The notes under the pieces: generated by a model
The model's input: the letters and a program-made list of their open reading frames with translations, nothing else
What the model was told of the DNA's origin: nothing
Databases searched by the model: none
Translations under genes and position numbers: made by a program
DNA from: Desulfobacterales bacterium
Lineage (GTDB): Bacteria; Desulfobacterota; Desulfobacteria; Desulfobacterales; QNYZ01
Direction of reading: 5' to 3'
DNA length: 9,028 bases
Assembly (NCBI GenBank): GCA_029938515.1
Contig: JAOZUU010000079.1
Coordinates: 1-9,028, forward strand
Shown here: positions 1 through 7,195 of the stretch, in pieces
How the letters are laid out: every line of letters starts with the position of its first letter
Position numbering within the stretch: the first letter of the stretch is position 1

Positions 1-588
1 CTCGGCCAGAGCCGTTTGACAACTGCAGCACCAGTAGATCGGTTTTTTGCTGCGGAAAAGGCTCCCCTCCATGGCAAACTTGCAGCATTCCGCGGCGATA
101 ACGGCTTCGTACGAATAATTCATGGTCAGATAGGGGCGATCCCATTCCCCCATCACCCCCAGCCGTTTAAATTCATTGCGCTGGATGTCGATGTACTTCT
201 CGGCATAAGCCCGACAGCGTTTGCGCACCTGAGCCTGGGTCATCCCCTTTTTTTTATCTTTCAGCTCTTTGTCCACATTGTGTTCGATGGGCAACCCGTG
301 GCAATCCCAGCCCGGCACATAGACGGCATCATGCCCCGTCATCTGGCGAGAGCGGACGATAATGTCTTTCAAAATTTTATTTAAAGCCGTGCCGATGTGG
401 ATATGGCCATTGGCGTAGGGAGGGCCATCGTGCAAAATAAACCGCTTTTTATGGGCGGATTGTTTTCGCAAGGTTTCATAAAGATGGTCCGCTTCCCAGG
501 CTTTCAGCTGTTCCGGTTCACGCTGGGACAAATTGGCCTTCATGGGAAATTTAGTTGAAGGCAGGTTCAGTGTTTTTTTATAGTTCAT
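1..588 (-). CDS. ileS: Isoleucyl-tRNA synthetase, N-terminal part (cut by window edge)
   Basis: Cytoplasmic class I synthetase that charges tRNA-Ile. The minus strand is open from the ATG at 586-588 to the window edge: 196 codons with no stop, where a complete IleRS has roughly 930. Visible hallmarks are [13 protein letters not shown] around residues 54-66, which is the ATP-binding HIGH region, and [11 protein letters not shown] around 94-104, typical of IleRS. A Cys-rich WCCSC follows at about 186-190. The fourth residue of HIGH (67) is Thr, giving HIGT. I recall this variant from other IleRS proteins, so it is probably not a defect. A GGAGG (complement of 593-597) stands four bases before the ATG and supports this start. 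The gene begins 18 bases after the pal stop, so co-transcription with pal is likely. The identity is certain; the catalytic KMSKS, editing and C-terminal regions lie outside the window. Confidence 0.97.
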   Translation of the reverse strand, partial: MNYKKTLNLPSTKFPMKANLSQREPEQLKAWEADHLYETLRKQSAHKKRFILHDGPPYANGHIHIGTALNKILKDIIVRSRQMTGHDAVYVPGWDCHGLPIEHNVDKELKDKKKGMTQAQVRKRCRAYAEKYIDIQRNEFKRLGVMGEWDRPYLTMNYSYEAVIAAECCKFAMEGSLFRSKKPIYWCCSCQTALAE

Positions 589-606
589 ATATCCTCCGGC
601 AACCGA

Positions 607-1248
607 TTATTGCTCAACAAAAAAATGAGCTCGCCGGTTTTTGGCCCAGGCGGATTCATCACTACTCGAATCCACCGGGCGTTCCTCCCCGTAACTGACC
701 GTTCGAATCCGGCTGGTATTAACCCCCAGATCCATTAGAAACGCACGCGCACTTTCCGCGCGCCGATCCCCCAGGGCCAGGTTGTATTCTACCGTTCCCC
801 GTTCATCCGTATGCCCTTCGATGACAATACCGGCTTGAGGGCTGTTCCGTAACCATTCGGATTTTTCCATTAGAACCGCCTGGGCTTCGGGAAGCAATGC
901 GGAGCTGTCATATTCAAAATAGATATCATCATTTTCAAATCTTTCACGAGCCATCCGGGCCGCGCTGGTTTCCTCCCCTCCCAATGCTCCGGACTTGTCA
1001 TCACTCAATCCCTTTTCCGATACATCCGATCCGCTGCCCAGGGTCTCCTGATCCAACGCGCCCTGTTTCACGCCCGTCTTTCCAGCGTCAGTGACGGCCT
1101 GATTACCCGATTTATCCAATGAGGGATGGACTGTCCGTATTTGTTTCTTTGAGCATGCGCCGATAAATAACAACCCGACACTGATAAGTATAACCATTGA
1201 CAGTTGAGTCCAGTTTCTTCCAAATCGCATCCGGGTGCTTCCTTTCAT
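607..1248 (-). CDS. pal: Peptidoglycan-associated lipoprotein Pal (OmpA-like domain)
   Basis: Outer-membrane lipoprotein that binds peptidoglycan. In the Tol-Pal system it helps outer-membrane constriction during division and envelope integrity. The 213-residue product has a lipoprotein signal peptide with a hydrophobic core at about 16-30 and the lipobox IGAC, with the lipidated Cys at 32. Ser follows at +2, consistent with outer-membrane sorting. A Ser/Gly/Asp-rich linker covers about 40-100. The OmpA_C-type domain spans about 107-213 and carries EGHTDERGT (144-152), NLALGDRRA (156-164) and NRR (204-206), the Pal signature with the Asp and Arg that contact diaminopimelate in this family. 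A GGGGGA sequence lies six bases before the chosen ATG. Met7 also has an AAGGAAG ahead of it, so a start six codons later is possible. No tol genes are in view: pal sits between a small TPR gene and ileS, away from its usual tolB neighbour. Confidence 0.93.
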   Translation of the reverse strand: MKGSTRMRFGRNWTQLSMVILISVGLLFIGACSKKQIRTVHPSLDKSGNQAVTDAGKTGVKQGALDQETLGSGSDVSEKGLSDDKSGALGGEETSAARMARERFENDDIYFEYDSSALLPEAQAVLMEKSEWLRNSPQAGIVIEGHTDERGTVEYNLALGDRRAESARAFLMDLGVNTSRIRTVSYGEERPVDSSSDESAWAKNRRAHFFVEQ

Positions 1249-1288
1249 TGTTCCCCCTTTTAATATTTTTTTAATCGATAAGTACCCT

Positions 1289-1555
1289 TCATTCGTTCAG
1301 GTGCAATTGCTTCAACATACGGATTCGGTCCTGAATCAATAATAAATCGATCCATTCCTCAAAAAGACCGATCAGTCGCTTCCTGGATGTAAGCCCCAGA
1401 CGGGCATCCAATCTGTTTCGGGCGCTTAACAAATCCGATCGATCCGGTTCAATCGAAAGCAAATGACGATAAATTTCAAGGGCTTCCGTATCTTTACCCT
1501 GGTCTTCAAGTACCCGGGCCATGGTGGCGGTATATATTGATGGCGTCTCGCCCAT
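1289..1555 (-). CDS. Small TPR-like protein, translationally coupled to the FtsB-like gene
   Basis: An 88-residue protein without signal peptide or membrane segment, so probably cytoplasmic. Residues about 6-39 fit one tetratricopeptide repeat: two helices with Gly20, Ala25, Tyr29 and Pro37 at the usual TPR positions. A second helix pair may begin at Asp41. The C-terminus (about 60-84) is predicted amphipathic and helical, rich in Leu and Ile. TPR units generally mediate protein-protein contacts; the partner is unknown. Its ATG overlaps the stop of the FtsB-like gene as TAATG, with a GGAG five bases ahead, so translation of the two is probably coupled and the products may act together. It ends 40 bases before pal. 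I do not recognise a named family. Length, coupling and TPR consensus argue that it is a real gene; the function is open. Confidence 0.72.
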   Translation of the reverse strand: MGETPSIYTATMARVLEDQGKDTEALEIYRHLLSIEPDRSDLLSARNRLDARLGLTSRKRLIGLFEEWIDLLLIQDRIRMLKQLHLNE

Positions 1556-1899
1556 TAATTCTCCGACTTCAAGTCTTTATCATTTTTTTGACCTGCCGGT
1601 GGCATTTTTATAATCAACTCACCGTCCTTAACAACGCCCAATTCCCGCCGGACAATGCTTTCAACATACTGGTGATCATTTTTGAGCCGATAAATCCTGC
1701 GGGTCAGTGCCTGATTTTCAGCGGTGATTTCAGCATTGACGGCAATTATAGCGGCCTTTTCCTTGCGAAGTTTGAGCAGATCCATCAGCCCCCACTCGCC
1801 TAAGATACCCATCAGCATAAGGAATACCAAACCAAAAACGGCGAGAAACTGGGGGAGATTGCCCCTTCTCTTTTTCCCCTTTTTCATACGTTTGGTCAT
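1555..1899 (-). CDS. FtsB/DivIC-family cell division protein (septum formation initiator)
   Basis: A 114-residue single-pass membrane protein. A basic N-terminus (residues 1-13, nine Lys/Arg) is followed by one hydrophobic segment at about 15-36. A heptad-like coiled coil covers about 38-76, and then comes the family motif YVESIVRRELGVVKDGE (78-94). This is the FtsB/DivIC layout. In E. coli, FtsB forms a complex with FtsL and FtsQ that activates septal peptidoglycan synthesis. A cytoplasmic N-terminus and outward coiled coil follow from the positive charges. The Lys/Asp-rich tail (about 104-114) is probably disordered. The start lacks a clear Shine-Dalgarno sequence, and Met5 is an alternative. 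The gene is first in the leftward cluster with the TPR gene, pal and ileS, and is divergent from rpsT. FtsL-like proteins share this architecture, but the C-terminal motif favours FtsB/DivIC. Confidence 0.85.
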   Translation of the reverse strand: MTKRMKKGKKRRGNLPQFLAVFGLVFLMLMGILGEWGLMDLLKLRKEKAAIIAVNAEITAENQALTRRIYRLKNDHQYVESIVRRELGVVKDGELIIKMPPAGQKNDKDLKSEN

Positions 1900-1922
1900 T
1901 TAGCATCTGTTTTGAACTGTTT

Positions 1923-1937
1923 CAATCAATTTGATTG
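1923..1937. repeat. 15-bp palindrome in the FtsB-like/rpsT divergent region
   Basis: CAATCAA and TTGATTG form a perfect 7-bp inverted repeat around one central T. It lies 17 bases upstream of the TTGACA hexamer assigned to rpsT and 23 bases upstream of the FtsB-like start, so a bound protein could affect either gene. The sequence is AT-rich, and an operator role is only inferred. Confidence 0.35.
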
Positions 1938-1954
1938 TTATTTAGAAAAAAACC

Positions 1955-1983
1955 TTGACATAGATCGAATAAATTGCCATTTT
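1955..1983 (+). promoter_or_regulatory. Putative sigma-70-type promoter of rpsT
   Basis: A perfect -35 hexamer TTGACA (1955-1960) is followed at 17 bases by CATTTT (1978-1983), which matches only three of six positions of TATAAT. The weak -10 makes the exact start uncertain; TTGCCA (1974-1979) with TAATAC (1995-2000) is another, less well-spaced pair. It would give an rpsT leader of about 60 bases. Confidence 0.4.
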
Positions 1984-2036
1984 TGTGGTTTAATTAATAC
2001 AGCATCAATTAATCAAGATCTTGTGAGGAAACAAAA

Positions 2037-2042
2037 AAGGAG
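2037..2042 (+). promoter_or_regulatory. Ribosome binding site that fixes the TTG start of rpsT
   Basis: AAGGAG lies eight bases before the TTG at 2051. An ATG at 2044 is only one base away and out of frame (it stops after six codons), so the spacing and the conserved N-terminus MANHKSA both select the TTG. Confidence 0.75.
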
Positions 2043-2050
2043 AATGACAA

Positions 2051-2317
2051 TTGGCAAACCATAAATCAGCCATCAAACGGGCGCGTCAGAACACGATCCG
2101 CCAAATTCGCAACAAATCGGTTAAAACCAGAACAAAAAATGTCGTTAAATCAGTCAGATTGGCGGCAGACCAAAATAATCTCGATCTGACGGTTCAGCGA
2201 CTGGACGAGGCCAAATCCATGCTTGCCAAGGCGGCTAAAAAAGGGGTTATCCATAGAAATGCCGCTTCCCGCAAAATCTCCCGTCTTTCTAAACTGGTTA
2301 ATACGCTTCGCGCCTGA
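2051..2317 (+). CDS. rpsT: 30S ribosomal protein S20
   Basis: Primary-binding protein of the 30S ribosomal subunit that contacts 16S rRNA. The 88-residue product is very basic and opens with MANHKSAIKRARQ. It contains the helix-rich Lys/Arg pattern of S20 and ends near AASRKISRLSKLVN, and the length is normal for the family. Translation starts at TTG, with AAGGAG eight bases upstream. E. coli rpsT also uses UUG and S20 represses its own translation, so a similar autogenous control is possible here, though nothing else in the sequence proves it. The gene reads against both neighbours: it is divergent from the FtsB-like gene and convergent with lptE, whose stop codon is four bases away. No convincing terminator follows; a weak 6-bp inverted repeat (2315-2320 with 2333-2338) has a 12-base loop and no adjacent T-run. 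Confidence 0.97.
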   Translation: MANHKSAIKRARQNTIRQIRNKSVKTRTKNVVKSVRLAADQNNLDLTVQRLDEAKSMLAKAAKKGVIHRNAASRKISRLSKLVNTLRA

Positions 2318-2321
2318 TCGC

Positions 2322-2846
2322 TTAAAAATCCTCGATCAAACGGTTATAAATTTTTTCCGCCAGGCGAACGGAGAGTTGCTGGATGGCTTCCCGGCGGTTT
2401 AGCTCGGTTGCGAGTCTGCTTGCACCCACATCATATGTCTCCCGGGCGGTAACGCTTCGCGTCGCCCAAATTGCCTGGTCTTTTTTGTTGGTCAGTTTAA
2501 GATCCACCCCCACGATGACTTCCCGTTCAACCGACCCCCCCGCTTCTGTCTGGGTAATGGTCCGGGTAAGGACCGATGCAATCTCACCGTATAAAATACC
2601 ATCGGCCGTTTCATCGTCGTCAGCCAGGGCATTTTTCCGGCGAATAATAAATTCATTGGTCAGATCATTGGTAATCGTATTTTCAAGACCGACCTCATTG
2701 GTCCGATTGACAAACAAAGGAATTGAGACCGCTCTGATTCCACCGGGGATCTCTCCGCCGCCTGGAAAACGGTATCCGCAGGCGCAAATAAAGAGTCCCG
2801 TTGCCACCAACAGCCAGATGCTTCTTTGATTCAATCTGTTCACCAT
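2322..2846 (-). CDS. lptE: LPS-assembly lipoprotein LptE (RlpB)
   Basis: Outer-membrane lipoprotein that in known systems plugs the LptD barrel and helps lipopolysaccharide reach the cell surface. The 174-residue product has a signal peptide with hydrophobic core at about 10-22. The predicted lipidated residue is Cys23, in FICAC followed by GYRF, and CGYxF at the mature N-terminus is typical of LptE. Cys21 at the -2 position is slightly unusual. The mature part has IRAVSIPLFVNRTNEVGLE (37-55), a pattern shared by LptE-like proteins, then an LTNEF helix and a beta-rich domain. An AGGA four bases before the ATG serves as ribosome binding site. The gene follows leuS by 56 bases on the same strand, the known leuS-lptE order. 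holA, which comes next in E. coli, is absent; the opposed rpsT is there instead. The family assignment rests on motif and context and is good. Confidence 0.87.
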   Translation of the reverse strand: MVNRLNQRSIWLLVATGLFICACGYRFPGGGEIPGGIRAVSIPLFVNRTNEVGLENTITNDLTNEFIIRRKNALADDDETADGILYGEIASVLTRTITQTEAGGSVEREVIVGVDLKLTNKKDQAIWATRSVTARETYDVGASRLATELNRREAIQQLSVRLAEKIYNRLIEDF

Positions 2847-2902
2847 AATGTCCTGTCAATGGTGATCTTCCCGATACCCGTGAAGAAAATCTCTTTTTTA
2901 AA

Positions 2903-5494
2903 TTAAACGACTACGTTGACCAGCTTCTTTTTCACCACAATGGTTTTTCGCACCGGTTTTCCATCGATAAATTTCAGTACCCGTTCATCGGTCAATGCCA
3001 TTTCCTCAAGCCGGCTGTCGGAAATATCAGCAGGAACGGCCAACCGGCTTCTCAACTTGCCGTTTACCTGAAGGACCACGGTAACCTGGTCCTTAACCAG
3101 AACGTCCTCCCGGTAGGACGGCCAGGGAGCCAGAAGAATACTTTCTTCATTCCCAAGTGCCTCCCAGATCTCTTCCGAAAAATGCGGCACCATGGGCGAA
3201 AGCAAAAGGACGATGGATTCCAGGGTGCGCCGCATGACCGCTGCGTCAAGATCATCGGCCTGGACCGGATCGATTCCGTGGGCAATATTGACCAATTCCA
3301 TAACAGCACTGATGGCCGTATTGAAATGAAATCGGTTCTCGATATCCCGTGTCACCTTTTCAATGGTTTGATGGGTTTTACGGTAAAGCGCCTTCGTCGG
3401 GTCGCCCAGGTTCTCCGGTCCGCTGTTGTAAGCGACTATTCCCTGAACACGGTCAAACCACATTCGCACCAGTCGCCATACCCGGTTTAAAAAGCGATAG
3501 CTGCCCTCCACCCCTTCTTCGCGCCATTCGAGGCTTCTTTCCGGCGGCGCGGCAAACAGGCAAAAGAGCCGGGTCGTATCCGCTCCGTAACGTGCCAGCA
3601 GATCCTCGGGATCCACCACGTTCTTTTTCGACTTGGACATCTTTTCAACCCGCCCGATAACGGCGAGAGAATGACATTTTTTACACCGTCGTTCTTCACC
3701 ATCTCCGTCACTCTCATCCGGGCCGAGCCAACCGTGCTCTTCACAGCGAACCGTCTCCTTACAGACCATCCCCTGGGTTAACAGCCGGGTGAACGGCTCG
3801 CGATAGCCCACAAGACCCTCATCCTTGAGCACCCGGGTAAAATAACGCGAATACAACAAATGCAATATGGCGTGCTCCACCCCACCGATGTACTGATCCA
3901 CCGGCATCCAGTAATCCACGGCATCTTTTCTAAACATTCCGCCGTCGTGACGGGGACTGCAATACCGCTCGAAATACCAGGACGACTCCACAAACGTATC
4001 CATGGTATCGGTTTCCCGATGGGCATCGGTGTTGCCGCAGGCCGGGCAGGTCGTTTTATAAAAAGATTCAAGCTCGGGCAACGGTGAGCGGCCGCCGGAC
4101 AGCAGCGAGGCTTCTTCGGGCAGACGAACCGGCAGATCGTCGTACGGTACAGGCTTAACGCCGCAGCTGGGGCAATGGATAATGGGGATCGGCGTGCCCC
4201 AATAGCGTTGCCTGGATATTCCCCAATCCCGCAAGCGGTAATTGACCGTCCTCTGGCCATGACCGTGGCTTTCCAGATAAGCGGCGATCTCATCCATGGC
4301 GCGGGTATTGGGCATTCCATCGAATTGCCCGGAGTTCACCATCAGCCCTTCCCCGGTATAGGCGGCTTCCATTTTGTCCGGTGAAAGATCTTCATCCGGC
4401 GAGTTGACCACCACGACAATATCCAGGTCGTATTTACGGGCGAATTCAAAATCCCGCTGATCATGAGCCGGAACAGCCATCACGGCCCCGGTGCCGTATT
4501 CCATCAAGGCAAAATTCGCCGTGAATATCGGAATCTTTTTCCGGGTGGCCGGATTCAGACACCACGCGCCCGTGAAAACTCCCTCTTTCTCGTATTGATC
4601 CATGGCGCGGCTGGTTCGTTCCTGAAGGGAGATCCGTTCGATAAAATCGGCCACCGCCTGCTGCTGTTCCGTGCCCTGGGCCAATTGGGAAACCAGGGGG
4701 TGTTCCGGTGCCAGACACATGAAGGTGGCCCCGAAGATGGTATCCTGGCGGGTGGTGAAAACAGGAATGGTTATACCCTGACCGTCCACGGGAAACCGGA
4801 TTTCCGCGCCGTGGCTTTTACCGATCCAGTTTTTTTGCATGGTCACGACTTCTTCCGGCCATCCGGGAAGCCGATCACAATGAATCAGCAGGTCTTCGGC
4901 ATAATCGGTGATGCGGAAAAACCACTGGGACAGCTTCTTTTGGCGAACCGGTTGATTGCACCGCCAGCATGCCCCGGCCTCGACCTGTTCATTGGCCAGC
5001 ACAGTCTGACATGATTCACACCAGTTGACGAAAGATTCTTTCCGGTAGGTCATCCCCTTTTCGTACATTTTCAGGAACAGCCATTGTTCCCACTGATAGT
5101 ATTCGGGCCGGCAGGTGGCGATTTCACGATTCCAGTCATAGCTGAGTCCGAGCCGCTTTAATTGAGCCCGCATGGCATCGATATTATCATATGTCCATCG
5201 AGCCGGATGGCTATCGTTGGCAATAGCGGCATTTTCCGCCGGCATACCGAAGGCGTCCCACCCCATGGGATGGAGGACATTCAATCCCCGCATCCTTTTA
5301 TATCGGGCAATCACATCACCAATGGCATAATTGCGCACATGCCCCATATGGATTTTCCCCGACGGATAGGGAAACATTTCCAGGACGTAATACTTCTCTT
5401 GGTCAGGATTTTCAGTGACATTGAATACACCCGATTCCGACCAGCGAGTGTGCCATTTTTTTTCAATCTTTTGATGGTTGTAGGTTACTTCCAT
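2903..5494 (-). CDS. leuS: Leucyl-tRNA synthetase
   Basis: Class I synthetase that charges and proofreads tRNA-Leu in the cytoplasm. The 863-residue product is complete and of normal bacterial length. ATP-binding signatures are HMGH at 49-52 and KMSKS at 618-622. The editing (CP1) domain has TTRQDT at 247-252 and [12 protein letters not shown] at 334-345; Thr252 and Asp345 match the E. coli numbering of residues used in editing. Three Cys/His clusters look zinc-binding: C159/C162 with the downstream CWRC; C441/C444 with C483/C486; and C584/H587 with C604/C607 in the segment just before KMSKS. The anticodon-binding and C-terminal domains follow. The start gives the standard [15 protein letters not shown] terminus, but no Shine-Dalgarno sequence precedes it. 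An in-frame TTG ten codons upstream is not better supported. It is transcribed leftward into lptE and divergently from rng. Confidence 0.98.
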   Translation of the reverse strand: MEVTYNHQKIEKKWHTRWSESGVFNVTENPDQEKYYVLEMFPYPSGKIHMGHVRNYAIGDVIARYKRMRGLNVLHPMGWDAFGMPAENAAIANDSHPARWTYDNIDAMRAQLKRLGLSYDWNREIATCRPEYYQWEQWLFLKMYEKGMTYRKESFVNWCESCQTVLANEQVEAGACWRCNQPVRQKKLSQWFFRITDYAEDLLIHCDRLPGWPEEVVTMQKNWIGKSHGAEIRFPVDGQGITIPVFTTRQDTIFGATFMCLAPEHPLVSQLAQGTEQQQAVADFIERISLQERTSRAMDQYEKEGVFTGAWCLNPATRKKIPIFTANFALMEYGTGAVMAVPAHDQRDFEFARKYDLDIVVVVNSPDEDLSPDKMEAAYTGEGLMVNSGQFDGMPNTRAMDEIAAYLESHGHGQRTVNYRLRDWGISRQRYWGTPIPIIHCPSCGVKPVPYDDLPVRLPEEASLLSGGRSPLPELESFYKTTCPACGNTDAHRETDTMDTFVESSWYFERYCSPRHDGGMFRKDAVDYWMPVDQYIGGVEHAILHLLYSRYFTRVLKDEGLVGYREPFTRLLTQGMVCKETVRCEEHGWLGPDESDGDGEERRCKKCHSLAVIGRVEKMSKSKKNVVDPEDLLARYGADTTRLFCLFAAPPERSLEWREEGVEGSYRFLNRVWRLVRMWFDRVQGIVAYNSGPENLGDPTKALYRKTHQTIEKVTRDIENRFHFNTAISAVMELVNIAHGIDPVQADDLDAAVMRRTLESIVLLLSPMVPHFSEEIWEALGNEESILLAPWPSYREDVLVKDQVTVVLQVNGKLRSRLAVPADISDSRLEEMALTDERVLKFIDGKPVRKTIVVKKKLVNVVV

Positions 5495-5545
5495 GAAATT
5501 TTGTCTTTTTGGGTTGTTTTTCCAAGAATCGTCAATAGCCCTTTA

Positions 5546-5563
5546 CAGTCACCCGGGCGACTG
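5546..5563 (-). promoter_or_regulatory. Hairpin in the predicted leuS leader
   Basis: The plus strand reads CAGTC A CCCGGG C GACTG. As leuS-strand RNA it forms a seven-pair stem (including one G-U) closed by a CCGG loop, beginning a few bases after the inferred leuS transcription start. No T-run follows, so it is not an intrinsic terminator. Its role could be RNA stability or a protein-binding palindrome; the function is unknown. Confidence 0.4.
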
Positions 5564-5568
5564 ATGTT

Positions 5569-5583
5569 TGGCACGTTATGCCA
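5569..5583. repeat. Inverted repeat TGGCA-N5-TGCCA over the leuS -10
   Basis: A perfect 5-bp inverted repeat spaced by five bases covers the proposed -10 hexamer of leuS (5575-5580). A repressor bound here could block the promoter, but no cognate regulator is known from this window. The arms are short enough that chance is possible. Confidence 0.3.
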
Positions 5584-5603
5584 CAAGGGATATCAAATAG
5601 CAA
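5575..5603 (-). promoter_or_regulatory. Putative sigma-70-type promoter of leuS
   Basis: On the minus strand TTGCTA (complement of 5598-5603) and CATAAC (complement of 5575-5580) are separated by 17 bases. Each matches four of six consensus positions. A TG one base before the -10 makes it an extended -10 type. Transcription would begin near 5568, leaving a leader of about 74 bases. Confidence 0.45.
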
Positions 5604-5614
5604 GCAGGCGGTTC

Positions 5615-5661
5615 GTCACAAAAAAAACTGACCCATAGAAATCGATTGACTTGTTTGTGAC
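5615..5661. repeat. 8-bp inverted repeat flanking the rng -35
   Basis: GTCACAAA (5615-5622) and TTTGTGAC (5654-5661) are exact inverted copies, 31 bases apart. The right arm lies in the spacer of the proposed rng promoter and the left arm is upstream of its -35. A looping operator is conceivable. A CRP-type site would have the half-sites in the opposite orientation and closer together. Confidence 0.3.
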
Positions 5662-5674
5662 AATTTTCTATTTT
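5646..5674 (+). promoter_or_regulatory. Putative sigma-70-type promoter of rng
   Basis: TTGACT (5646-5651) matches five of six -35 positions. After 17 bases comes TATTTT (5669-5674), matching four of six -10 positions. Transcription would begin near 5681, giving a leader of about 36 AT-rich bases before the rng ATG. Confidence 0.55.
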
Positions 5675-5716
5675 GAAAGATTACATAATAACCGTTAATA
5701 ATTTAGGGATTTAATA

Positions 5717-7174
5717 ATGAGCAACATATTGATTAACGCCGTTGATTCGGAAGAATGCCGGATCGCCAAAGTCCTGGATGGACAACTGGAAGAATTTCAT
5801 ATCGAAAACACCGGTCGACAGATTACCCATGGCAATATATTCAAGGGAATCATCACCCGGGTTGAGCCGAGTCTGCAGGCGTCTTTTGTCGACTACGGCG
5901 GCCCAAAACACGGCTTTTTACAAAAGCACGAAATCCACAGTGACTACTATGTTGAAGATTCGGGGGATAATCGTTCCATTAAATATATGATCAAACGTGG
6001 TCAGGAGCTATTGGTTCAAATCACCAAGGACCCGGAAAACAATAAAGGGGCCATGCTGACCACCCTTATCTCCCTGCCGGGACGATACATGGTTTTAATG
6101 CCGGGAAGTGAAACCAAGGGCATCTCCCGGAAAATAGAGGATGAGAAAGAGCGCCGACGCCTGAAAAAAATCATCAACGATCTAAAGGTCCCTGACGGAT
6201 ACGGCCTTATTATCCGCACGGCCGGAAAAGGATGCGCCAAAACGGTTATTTCAAAAGATTTTCGGTACCTGATGCGTCTTTGGAAAAGCATCAAGGGCAA
6301 TGTGATGAATGTTCAGGCGCCGGCACTTTTATACCAGGAACGCAACCTGGTGGAACGCTCCCTGAGGGATTATTTTACCCCCGATATCACCGAAATACTC
6401 ATTGATGATGAAACCGTGTACCGTCAAGCCAAACAATTCATGCGAATTATTTCTCCCAAGTACGAACGAATCGTCAAGCATTACAAGGGAACAAAACCGA
6501 TTTTTAGCAAATACGAGCTTGAAAGCCAGATCGCGACGATTTACGAAAACCGGGTATCGTTAAAATCAGGCGGCTCCATCGTCATCGATCCCACGGAAGC
6601 GCTGGTATCGATCGACGTGAATTCGGGCAAGGCAACCTCGGCAGGTTCCATCGAGAAAACCGCTTATCAAACCAACCTCGAAGCGGCCGAAGAAATCACC
6701 CGTCAGCTGAGATTAAGAGATCTGGGCGGCCTGATTGTTCTTGATTTCATCGATATGAAAGATGAAAAGCACAAGCGCAAAGTGGAACAGGATGTAAAAA
6801 AACATCTTAAGCAGGACAAAGCCAAATCGAACGTTGGTCGTATTTCCCGGTTCGGCTTGCTGGAAATGTCCAGGCAGCGCCTGCGCCCCTCGATTCGCTT
6901 CGGCAGCTATGAAAGTTGCCGTTTCTGCCGTGGCAAGGGATCGGTTCCATCGGTGGAAACCCTGGGATTAAAATTTCTGAGGGAACTAAGCCTGCAAACC
7001 CTGAAAAATAATTTGACCGCCGTCCGTGGAATCGTTCCCAGGGAAGTAGCCGACTATTTGCTGAACAAAAAGAGAAAGGAGATCGTCGATCTCGAAAACC
7101 GACGGAATATCGAAGTGATTATCGAAGCCAGCGACCGGATGATCTCCGGAGAAAGTGATATTGTCAGTAGCTGA
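5717..7174 (+). CDS. rng: Ribonuclease G (RNase E/G family)
   Basis: Endoribonuclease that cuts single-stranded AU-rich RNA; it acts in rRNA 5'-end maturation and mRNA decay in the cytoplasm. The product has 485 residues, close to E. coli RNase G, and lacks the long C-terminal scaffold that RNase E uses to build a degradosome. An S1 RNA-binding domain spans about 39-119. The 5'-end sensor is visible as IIRTAGKG with Arg167 and Thr168. The magnesium-binding aspartates are Asp300 in IDVNSG and Asp343 in LDFIDM, 43 residues apart as in the E. coli enzymes. The zinc-link that joins subunits is C401-R-F-C404, where the common form is CPxC. RISRFGLLEMSRQR precedes it. AGGGA seven bases before the ATG supports the start. 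The next gene begins 21 bases after the stop with a strong ribosome binding site, so they are probably co-transcribed. Confidence 0.95.
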   Translation: MSNILINAVDSEECRIAKVLDGQLEEFHIENTGRQITHGNIFKGIITRVEPSLQASFVDYGGPKHGFLQKHEIHSDYYVEDSGDNRSIKYMIKRGQELLVQITKDPENNKGAMLTTLISLPGRYMVLMPGSETKGISRKIEDEKERRRLKKIINDLKVPDGYGLIIRTAGKGCAKTVISKDFRYLMRLWKSIKGNVMNVQAPALLYQERNLVERSLRDYFTPDITEILIDDETVYRQAKQFMRIISPKYERIVKHYKGTKPIFSKYELESQIATIYENRVSLKSGGSIVIDPTEALVSIDVNSGKATSAGSIEKTAYQTNLEAAEEITRQLRLRDLGGLIVLDFIDMKDEKHKRKVEQDVKKHLKQDKAKSNVGRISRFGLLEMSRQRLRPSIRFGSYESCRFCRGKGSVPSVETLGLKFLRELSLQTLKNNLTAVRGIVPREVADYLLNKKRKEIVDLENRRNIEVIIEASDRMISGESDIVSS

Positions 7175-7195
7175 GTCAGGATAAAAGGAGGAACC

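Noticed and set aside
16..384. 122-codon plus-strand open frame at the left edge
   Set aside because: It lies opposite the conserved ileS coding sequence and its translation shows no family motif, so it is a shadow frame.
1249..1288. Terminator between the TPR gene and pal
   Set aside because: The stretch has A- and T-runs but no GC-rich stem before them on the minus strand.
2315..2338. Intrinsic terminator shared by rpsT and lptE
   Set aside because: The stem has six pairs with a 12-base AT-rich loop and no T-run directly after it on either strand.
4463..5014. 183-codon plus-strand open frame inside leuS, and other long frames within leuS and the 368-residue gene
   Set aside because: They overlap strongly conserved coding sequence on the other strand or in another frame, lack ribosome binding sites and show no recognisable domains.
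5495..5568. A T-box or a Leu-rich leader peptide controlling leuS
   Set aside because: There is no T-box consensus or terminator/antiterminator pair. A GTG-started frame in the leader has only a few Leu codons and no ribosome binding site.
5569..5585. TGGCACG near 5569 as the -24 element of a sigma-54 promoter
   Set aside because: The GC expected ten bases after the GG is missing (8 bases instead), and the stretch is better explained as a short inverted repeat.
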